This document shows, one piece after another, positions 9,998 to 19,300 of a DNA stretch of 64,000 nt (position 1 is its first letter; each line of letters begins with the position of its first letter). The position numbers were made by a program, and so were the translations under genes. The notes beneath the pieces are model-generated. The model was given only the letters and a program-made list of their open reading frames with translations. It was not told the DNA's origin and searched no databases. This DNA is from Desmodesmus armatus (Eukaryota > Chlorophyta > Chlorophyceae > Sphaeropleales > Scenedesmaceae). The DNA lies in NCBI GenBank assembly GCA_007449985.2, contig VIIQ02000167.1, positions 1 to 64,000 on the forward strand, written 5' to 3'.

Positions 9998-12103
9998 ATG
10001 CTTCAGGACCAGGACGTGCTGCTGGCAAAGGTGCTGCAGGAGCAGGAGCGGGCATTTCACTCAATGTGGATGGAAGCAACCAAGTGAGCACCGTCCACCA
10101 AGCAAGTTGACACAGCAGCAGCATACCATGCGCTCATCAGACTGTTCAGACTTCATTCTGGTGTTTTATGACATCCCCAACGTCTCTGCGTGCTCCTCAT
10201 CATGAGTCATGCGCTGTATGCCTGCAGGACCCCTCCCAAGGAGCGTCCGCAACAGCAGCTGACTGCAGAGGGCTTGAGTGATGAGGAGCTAGCTAGGCAG
10301 CTGCAGGAGCAGGAGGACGAAGAAGCCTATGGTGCTGGTCAGTACTGCTGCAGCGACCGCTGCTGCACTGTGTGCACACACCATGCGCCCCTTGTTCGGG
10401 CGCACCACATGCAAGACGCCCACCCTGCAGATGCAGCGTTGTTTACTCAGTCAAGCACATTGCCAGGGTTACACAGCACCACTGTAGTTGTGTGCAATGT
10501 TGCTGTGGCAATGTGTGATGGTGCTGTGTGTATCCCCAGCATCTGTAAAGATGGCCGGCACTCATTGCATGCTTGCTACTGCTGCCCTGCAGATGGGGAG
10601 TATGGCTATGAGAGTGAAGCAGAAGTGGACTATGATAGGCTCAGCTACGAGGTGGGTCTGCCAAGGATATTGAAGCAGCAATGAGACTAAGCAGGGTGAT
10701 GCCACCTCTTATGTGCTGTTTCAATGCCGTACGTCACTTGGTTTGTGCAGACTGTGCGAAGGGGACACCAGCTTGCAGGCGCAGTGACTGCATTACTCTG
10801 GTTGACAAGCATGTTCGCGGTCATGCATGCCACACGGACCAACATGCTGCCACCGCCGCACTGCTGCTGCTGCGCCAGGCCTACACTGCGCTGGGTGACG
10901 TAGCGGGTGCTGTCAGCAAAGGGCTGTCAGCAGAGGTGCTGCAGCAGCTGCCACGCATGCCTGCCGCGCAGCACTTGGCCCAGCAGTGCAGCTGCAAGAC
11001 GCGACAACAGGCAGCACAAGGCAGCACAGCAGCAGCCGCCGCAGGGGCAGACGCTGCGCACCTCCCCAGGGACTGCTCCTGCGCGGCATCCACCACCATG
11101 TGAGTAAGGGGCATCTGCCTTGCCAGGAGCATGCCGCACAGTGGGCTGTCCCCTAGCATAGAAGGTTCTCTCCCGCATTAACCTGCATGTATGAAGATAG
11201 ATACATGTAGCTTGCGCAACTTCATCGTCAACCTCTCCACCTGGATCTATGCAGCCAACTGGGTCTTGCCGGCAGCAGCCACGCATGCAGCCAGGCAGCT
11301 GGAGTACAGCATTGAACATGCCAGCGGCTGCAGGTCATTGTATTGCGGCACTGGCTGTGCCTGTGTGGTTGCTGGCCGCTGGTCGGCGGCCTTACGTGAG
11401 TATCCTGGAAGGAACCCATGTGTAAGCTTCCTGTCCAACGTGTTGAGCGCTGAGGAGACAAGAGCGCTTGCAACAGACATTCCTCCCCTCAGGGTTTCAC
11501 TTCAGTTCGTTCGAGTTGCGTCAGCATTTCGTGAGGCATCATGCTGGTCCGTGCTGCATGGCTGCTGTTTGTCTGTGTGTGCAGCTGTGTGGTGTGTCAG
11601 TGCAAGTTTGAGGGTGAGGAGGTGCTCAAGCTGCTGCCCAGCTGTGGACACGCCTACCATGAGGAGTGCATCGACCAGTGGCTGGCAGGAAGCAAGGTGC
11701 GCTGGGGGGGGGGGGGGACAACTGGAGTACAGAGTGCACATGTGACATGTTGTGCATGATAGAAGATGGCGCCCGCCCCTTGTCTGTCTTCCGTCTTCGT
11801 CTGTCTTCAAGGTTCCCGGGGGGGCGCGCCCCTCACCGGCTGGCCCCTCACAACTCAGTCACTTGTCTGTCTAATAGAGCCAGCATCCATGACATGATGC
11901 ATGTGGATGTAGAGGAGCGGGTGAACTTTGATGCACATTACTGACACAGCACGTACATGTAGTACAAGCACGAATGCAGGCGCATGTGAATGCATGGCTC
12001 AGGGATAGCTGTTTGGCTGCTTGTGTTTCATGCGCAGGACTGCCCCATTTGCCATAAGGAGGTGACAGCCACGGCCAACCCGGCAACCACCGAGGCTGCC
12101 TGA
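9998..12103 (+). CDS. RING-H2 E3 ubiquitin ligase, BIG BROTHER-like
   Basis: Exons 9998-10083, 10228-10337, 10593-10651, 10879-11099, 11585-11696 and 12038-12103 join in phase to 217 residues. The N-terminus is helical and acidic (LLAKVLQEQERAFHSMWMEA; LSDEELARQLQEQEDEEAYG). The middle has YTALGDVAGAVSKGLSAE followed by LQQLP, which resembles the EAVG...RGLS...LP segment of plant BIG BROTHER ligases. The C-terminal RING is CVVCQCKFEGEEVLKLLPSC, then GHAYHEECIDQW and CPICHKEV, a complete C3H2C3 zinc set. RING-H2 proteins recruit E2~ubiquitin; the plant relatives limit organ growth, but the algal target is unknown. The intron between the Cys-rich half and CPIC splits the RING. An A/Q-rich spacer (11000-11060) precedes the RING. 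Confidence 0.85.
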
Positions 12104-12390
12104 ATGATGACCGAGTGAATGCAGCCTACAGAACGTATGGCACGGCAGCAATGTCAGCAGCACAGTGTCGCTTTCTTGTTCAGCAGCCTGAAATGAGAGA
12201 GTGCACACAGCTGTGAATGAACCTGGATGGTTCAACAGGACAGTTGTATTATGTAGTAGAGGTGTAGCTCATTGGACCAGTTGAGAGCAGCTGGTTCGTC
12301 GTGGCAGGTGTCCTCCTGTGCTTGGTCAAAGGGGTCAACCATGGTCCAAAGTTGGTCCCCCACACCAACGCCAGGCAGTACTTTAGCACG

Positions 12391-12395
12391 TGTAA
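12391..12395 (+). terminator. Possible TGTAA poly(A) signal of RING-H2 gene
   Basis: TGTAA 288 nt after the TGA at 12101-12103 and only 40 nt before the proposed start of the next gene, so the two transcription units would be packed very closely. Inferred from the algal signal only. Confidence 0.3.
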
Positions 12396-12434
12396 TACGT
12401 TGCAAGCAGGTTTGATCAAGCTGGGTATCCAATC

Positions 12435-14687
12435 ATGCATGCGCAGGCATTGTTCGGCACACAGATCTGGTACAGCAGTGGACCTATTCTGCGTGCAAGG
12501 CCGTGCGCCAGTAAACAGCTGCTGCATCGCCGTTTGCATAATCAGCAGTTCCGTTCGATTGCTCAAGAGGTGCACCTCTGGTGGCTGCAAGCAGACCAAG
12601 TGAGGCCATATGCACTTCCAGGCTGTAGCAGAGGTGTCCTCAATAACAGACTGCTGCCTGAGCCACCACCCCTCTGCTTTTGGTAATAGGTGACGGCAGA
12701 AGAGGCTGATAAGCTGAAAGCGCTGTTGTCAGCAGAGGAGCTGCAGTCAGTAGCGCAAGCGCAGACAGCAGATGTCTGGAAAGAGCGCCTGCTGGCCAGG
12801 GCCTTTGCGCGCTGCACTCTGGCAAGATACATGCGGCAAACCTCAGCTCAACAGGTAGATGCAGGTTATATAATAGCACAACAACAATGGCACAGCAGCA
12901 TTGCCATGAACGGCTGGCACAGTGCGAGCTTGGGGCTTGTGGATATGTGGCTTGCAGTTGCGAACAGCATGTCTGCAGTTGGCGCCCACACAGCAGACAC
13001 ATACACACATAGGCACATGTCAAGCGGGCTGACATGACCATGTCCGTGGTGGCGGTCTGACAATCTCCCGCCTGTTTATCTCTCATGAGTACCACTGCTG
13101 CTGCCGTCACGTGCTGATGGTGCGTATGCTGCTGCTGGTTCACTCTTACAGTTGCAGTTTGAGAGGGGCCCGCATGGCAAGCCTTTCCTGCTGCCAGGCT
13201 CTGTTGCTGGTACAGACCAGGCTGTTGCATCCCGCCTGCAGTTCAACCTGGCACACACACAGTCTGTACTAGGTGCGAGCCAAAAGGCGCAGCAGCAGCA
13301 GCAGCAGCAGGAGCAGCAGCAGCACCCAGCACCCAGCACCAGCAGCACCAGCAATCGTTGTATGCACAATGATCTTCTCATCAAGAACTGCAGTGTGCTG
13401 CTCATGATGTGCTGCAGCCTGTTTCAATCTGGCACACACAACTCAGCCGCGGCAACAGTTGAATGATTTGCGGTGTTGACAAGCCACGCGCTGGCTTCTT
13501 TCACCAGGGTGCACCATTGCATGCTTATTGTAGCTCAAACACAGCACAGTCCGCACAGTCCAACACAAAGTGGCTGCCCCTCTTTGTGTGTCGGCCGGCA
13601 GGCTGTGCCGTGTCCCTGTCATTGCCTGTGGGGCTTGATGTTGAGCTGATGGGGCGCAACACCGCCACCAAGGATGTGCTGAAGCTGGCACGGCGGCGCT
13701 TCACCCAGCAGGAGGTGCAGCAGCTGGCAGGTCGGGTGGGTGGGGGTTGTTGGGCGGGGGGGGGGGGTATTCGGCTGGCTTGGTGGGTTTGTGGATGGGA
13801 GGGTGGGTGGGTGAGCATGTGGGAGGGTGGCTGTGTGTCTTGTTACCAGAGCTGATTGTGGGATGACTGGGTGCACGTGGTGTGTGGGTTGAGTTGTTAC
13901 GGCAGTTGAGTGTGGGGAGGTGAGCTGAGTGTGGGGATTGGGTGGTGTGGGTGGTTGGGTGGCATGCGGCAGGGTGAGTGGCTGGGTGGTTGGGTGGCAC
14001 GGGCCCTACAGGCTGCACCATCCTTGCCAATAGGCCTGGCATGTGAGGTGACATGTTGGTGCAGATGCAGCACACCACACAAGTGTGCGCAATGCACGTA
14101 CACACCACCTGTACACACTGAAAATTGATTGTGAGTGCTTGGTAAGATGTGTGATCATCACAGTGACACACAGACTGCATGCAGCTGACCCAGCATCATG
14201 ATGCCAAGCCTGAACTCATGTGTTGACACACGAATTGCATCCATAACGTACACGTCATGTTGACCATCATAATGGTGACAGGCTAGTCTCAAAAAGTGCT
14301 GTGCGACACCTACATGGGGGTATACCTGTGTCTTGAACTTGTGCCTACATGTGTGCACCAGGTCTGTCCAATCCTGTTGAGCGTCAGGAGCTGTTCATGG
14401 CTCTGTGGTGCCTCAAGGAGGCAGTGGTGAAAGCCAAAGGCACCGGCATCAACGCACCACCGGGACTGCAGGGCTTTTCTGTGGGTGAGTGTGAGAGGTA
14501 GCACCCCTATCACTCTTTCTTTGTCCAGTGACATCACCGCCACCAAATTGCATTCGTGCATTTTCATGTGGGGACACTTCCGATCTTTGCCACGTTTATT
14601 GGGGAGGGATCCAGCAACAGCCGACTGCAGTGTGAGTTTTGCTGCTGTCACCAAGCTCACTGCCTCCCTGACATAAGTGTGCATGTG

Positions 14688-14749
<62 letters not shown>

Positions 14750-15042
14750 TGTGTTTCACAGGCATCCACCCTGTGCAGCCGCAAGGCAGTGTGGCAGATG
14801 ACGAGGCATCCCTCAACAACAGCGCAGGGCGGTGGCAAGCACATCCTACACAGCCAATGCTACCCCAGTGGCAGCAGCAGCAGCAGCAGCGACAGCGGCC
14901 TGTCTGTTTGCAGTATGAGCCCCTGCAGCTCTCCCTGCAGCACCATTACCCCCAACAGTATGATGACGTCCTACTGCTGATGAAGCCTACACAACAGCTT
15001 CTGGCGGCGCTGTGTGTGCGCCTGCCACCGTCCGGCGTTACC

Positions 15043-15096
<54 letters not shown>

Positions 15097-15540
15097 CCAG
15101 CAGCAGCACCAGCAGCAGCACCAGCACCAGCAGCAGCACCAGCAGCAGCAGCAGCGCCACCGCAGGTTCATACGTCAGCAGATGCTGATGACAAAGACGC
15201 AGCCAGGGGAGCTCAGTTGCTGCTGCAGGCACTACGGCAGCAGCATGACCAATCGATCTTGGCAGCTACACCGTACAGCGGTACTGCAGGTCAAGGTCAC
15301 ACTTTTGACTTTGTTACAGCAGCAGATGATTCAAAGTGGTCTGCTGATGGGGTGGTTGAGGGCTTGCTGGCAGCAGCAGAGGCTGAAGTTGGTGTTGCCG
15401 CTGATTTGGGTAGTTTTGGTGCTGCCGTTGATGGTGTTGATGGTGTTGATTGTGATCGTCAGTTGGAAGCTGGGCGGAATTTGCCAGTTCGGGTGGTCAG
15501 CCTTGTGGCAACTGCTGCTGACTTGCTTGCTTGTGTATGA
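12435..15540 (+). CDS. 4'-phosphopantetheinyl transferase with Q/A-rich C-terminal extension
   Basis: Exons 12435-12599, 12690-12854, 13152-13272, 13602-13730, 14362-14484 and 14762-15540 join in phase to 493 residues. Family marks: [10 protein letters not shown] near residue 45, [14 protein letters not shown], the HGKPFL loop, LQFNLAHTQ (FNLSH-like), VGLDVE with the Mg-binding Asp and Glu, [12 protein letters not shown], and [12 protein letters not shown] with the conserved Lys-Glu-Ala. These enzymes move phosphopantetheine from CoA to a serine of acyl carrier proteins or aminoadipate reductase. After the catalytic core (ending about [20 protein letters not shown]) come about 170 residues rich in Ala, Pro and Val with a pure (GCA)n alanine run. 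That tail is not part of the family and may be disordered. The basic N-terminus could be an organelle signal. Confidence 0.83.
14690..14743 (+). repeat. (CTG)18 next to PPTase last 3' splice site
   Basis: Eighteen uninterrupted CTG units on the coding strand end 18 nt before the acceptor AG at 14760-14761. They supply the pyrimidine-containing tract. Confidence 0.95.
15043..15155 (+). repeat. (CAG)n and CAC/CAG array in PPTase last exon
   Basis: About 17 pure CAG-phase units, followed by interspersed CAC/CAG. In the gene's frame (GCA/CCA) they encode polyalanine, then [13 protein letters not shown] repeats. They are complementary to the CTG array 300 nt upstream in the same pre-mRNA. Confidence 0.9.
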
Positions 15541-15926
15541 ACACACAGCTCTGCCAGAGCACAATCACATAGGGTGTGTGTTGACACATGTGTGTCGTGT
15601 AGGTGTGTTTGCTCCCTAACTAAGGGAGGTTTCGGCAGGGGCTGGCTGCTTGTATGGGATTTGGAGCGGAGGGCGGAAGGGCACCAGGATTGACCACTGG
15701 GTGCGTCTTGAGGGGTACACCGTCCACACTGCATGTGTATGGAAGCAATTGATGTAGGGCTTCTCTGGGCCCCATGATGGCGGCCAAGGAAGCAGTGATG
15801 GTATGAGGATCCAACCAACATGACTGTTCTGTGCCACTTTGCATGGCACCACTCCTGCCACTCAAGCCATGGTGGTGCTGGGCGCTGAGTGGACCTGCCT
15901 ACAGCATAGGTGCTTCCAGTACTGTG
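15541..15926. other. PPTase 3' flank up to the LINE tail
   Basis: Presumed 3' UTR of the PPTase gene. No coding sequence recognised and no TGTAA signal seen before the LINE insertion, so the retroelement may have displaced or supplied the transcript end. Confidence 0.35.
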
Positions 15927-15953
15927 AATCAAATCAAATCAAATCAAATCAAA
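15927..15953 (-). repeat. (AAATC)n microsatellite tail of the LINE
   Basis: Five to six tandem AATCA units on the plus strand, i.e. (TTTGA)n at the 3' end of the minus-strand element. Simple-repeat tails instead of poly(A) are known for several LINE clades. Confidence 0.8.
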
Positions 15954-16324
15954 GTTACACCTGTAGCTATGAAACTCAAGAGCTCATGCCAGCCATTCAC
16001 TGATATCACGGAGATAGCACAACAACCCAGAAGGAACAACATACTGAGGATCAAAACAGAGAAGCCTGACGCTTTTGTGAGGATGAAAACCAACCCAAAA
16101 ATCCCCAAGCGTACTATCTAAGTGCACGAGATGGACAACCCTCCGAATGGATGCCGGGCAAAAACCTCCGTGGAGGAATATAAAAAACCCTTTGTGGCAA
16201 TGTGACTTTGGGCTGGACCAATTCGGAGGCTCGGCACTAGACGGCTCTCGATACAAAAACACAAAGCTGTCAAATCAGTCAACTGCCGTCAACGCTCCAC
16301 TGCTGCTGCTGCTGCAAAGGACTG

Positions 16325-19300
16325 TTACTGCTCTCCAGTGATATCAGCTGCAGGCCCAGGTGTTAACGCCATAGAGCTTCCTCCATTGGCCTCGCGCCCT
16401 GCAAGGGCGGCTCTTCTAATGTCCCAAGCGCGGAGGATGTAGTTGGCCATCAAAGGCTGGTTGAGCAGTTGGCGCCATGGGGCCTGTGTGGGGCTGGCTT
16501 GGGCATCTGCAATACAGTCTGCAATATGTGGCATGCTGCGGGGGATAGAGTAGGCAGGGCACTCCAACAGGAAGTGAGTGGGTGTTTCAGCATGTTGTTT
16601 ACAGGATGGGCAGAGTTGCCTTGCATTGCGTGCAGCAGCTGTCTCCCTGTGTCTTGTATGGCTATGGAAGGCATTGAGTGGGAGGGTTTCAAGGCGGAAG
16701 TGCATGAACAGTGAAGCGGCTCTACATGATTCCAGGTGGGGAGTGGTGGTTAGAGTGTGCAGATATGTGCGGAGTTTGGGCCGCCTAGGTGTGAGCTCTC
16801 CAATGCCAATGTCTGCCATGTACCTGGAGTGCACAGAACCTCCTAGGTTGCGGGGGGGCTGTGTCCAATAAGACCTAAGATAGTTGATTGCACGTGCTTC
16901 AACATGTCCCTTGAAATTTGCCTTACTGACTTCTTTAGGGGTGCTAGTGTCAATGTTGTACTCAGTCAGTAGTCGCTGCATGTTCTGACCCCAAGGGTGG
17001 TACTTGCCACTCCATGCAGTGTGGATCTTGTACAGTAGTCGGTCAGTGGGTGTGTTTTCTAGATGATGCCAGTACCTAATGGCAAGTGTGTCGCATGTTA
17101 CATGCAGAGGAAACAAACCCAGCTCTTGTTGCAGGCAGATGTGGGAGGTGTTTGCAGGGCAATGGAAAGCACGTGTGGTCAAACCCATCTGCCAGGAGTC
17201 AAGCTTTTTGCGCAAAGATTGGATGGGTTGGGCCCACACCTGGGCAGCATAGGTGACCACTGGTTGCACAATAGTGGTTAGTGTCAGTTTGCGCAAGTGG
17301 GCAGGGAGCCGCACTTGTGTGAGTACTTTACGTTGGGCTGCTGCTGCCTTTGTGCCTGACTTCATGCGAGCTTCAAAGTGGTCATCCCAAGTGTTGGTAT
17401 TGTTGATGGTAACCCCTAGATATTTGTAGCTGGTGACTTGTGGGATGGTGATGTCTCCCCACTTGTATGTCTGAGCAGAGCTGTCCATCCGTGTAGCTGC
17501 AGCAGCACTGCGGCGGGCACTTGCACAGCCACCTAGTACCTTCATGATGGCAGTTTTAGATGTGTCAGTGGGGTTGACACTTGCGCGAAGCTGCCATTTT
17601 GTCAGTGCTGCTCGTGTACTGTCCACCAGCCGTTGCATTGCTTCAGGGGTGGATGTCACCCCAGCCAGATCATCAGCATACAAAAGAGCAGTCAGTTTTG
17701 CAGCTGTTTCGCCAGAGCGCACAGGGACAGGGATTCCCTCGTGTTCCTCCCATACCTGGTGCAAGACGCTATCAATGTATACGTTGAACATGGTGGTTGC
17801 CAGGGTGTCTCCCTGTTCCCAGCCCATGTCAGGGTGCATTACGCGCGAGAACGCTCCGTTGTACATGATCTTGGTGGGTGTGTTATCCACCATGTTAGCA
17901 AGGACGCGGAACATTTTCCCAGTAATGCCTTTTTGCCATAAGTGCCAGAGAAGCCCAGCTCTCCACACAGTGTCATAGGCCTTTTCAATGTCTACAAACA
18001 ACAGGTATGTATCAAGCTTCTGTTGGCATCGTGCATCCAGGCATGTTTTCAGCATGTAGATGTTATCTACCGAGCTTCTGCCAGGGCGGAAACCCTGCTG
18101 GCCGTCATGCAGCTTGTCGTTATCTTCCAAAAAAGTCATGATGCGCCCATTGATCACCAGATTGTACAGCTTGTCAATGGCAGATCCCAGGGTGATAGGG
18201 CGGTAGTTTTTGGCTTCAATGGGGTCTCCCTTTTTGTAAATGGGGGTGATCACCCCACATGTTTTGGCTTTCATTTCATACTCAAATTGCATCTGGAAGA
18301 AGCTTGTAAGGTGGGGAGTCAGGGCATTGCCGCCATACTTCAGCAGCTCATTCTGGATGTTGTCCAGAGGGCTAGGAGCTTTGTTGTTGTTCAGTCTGTG
18401 GCACTGTGCTTGTACTTCTTCCTCGGCAATGGGTTGTGAGAGGCCAGCTGGGCCTTCTTCTGTGAAGGAAGTTTGTTCCAAGTGTTCCTTAACCTGCGCC
18501 TCTATTGTGGCACGGTGCTGAGCATCAAAGTCATCGTTGCGGTAGTGGGTGGAGGTAGAGGACACCTGCTCATAATGATTGGCTAGAATCTCGCAGATGC
18601 CTTGTGCGTCTGTGACTAGGCCGGCTCCGTTAGGATTGCGCAGCGCTGCTGGTCCTGTCCGGGTGCTGTCGCGTGACCCTCCCAGGGCTTTAAGAGCTTT
18701 CCACATCCCTTTTCCATCGTTTCCTCGCCTGCAGCTATCGACTTCAGCAATTAGGCGGTCAGTATGGCGCTGACGTGCTTCTGTTACTGTGGCTTTGAGG
18801 GAGGCCTGCGCCTCCTTGACCTGTACCTGTGCAGTCGCGATTGCAGCAGTGTTCAGCGGGTCGGTGGTGCTAATTTCAAGCAGGTCGGCTGCAGCCATGT
18901 CGCGATCCTTAACCGCGTCCTTAACTGCGCGTGTTCTGACAATGGGTACGCGGGAAGAGGGGTGACGGCGGGGTCTCCCAAAGCCGATGGTTGCATCAAC
19001 CGCTGCATTAATGCGTTCGCAGATGAGGGCCTTAGCTTTCTCACATGCTGTTGAGGGTTGCATAGTGCCTGCAGCAACATCATCTTTCAGCTTAGTGAGC
19101 AATTCAGGAAAGTCCTCAAAATGCTCTTCCAGCGCCTTAGGGTAGGCCTCGCGTTGCTCCCAGTCCTCCTGTGTAAGGGCAGTCTTGGGGAGAGTTAGCT
19201 TATAAGTGTTGGGTTTGGGCTGCCAAAAAGTAGGGGGCGGGGACCTGTGGACAGGGTGTGGCAGAGTGAACCAAACGGGGAAGTGGTCAGATGTGGAGAG

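Noticed and set aside
12555..12600. Start of the PPTase at a later Met
   Set aside because: The conserved [10 protein letters not shown] strand lies in this exon before any later Met, so the 12435 ATG (or one further upstream) is needed.
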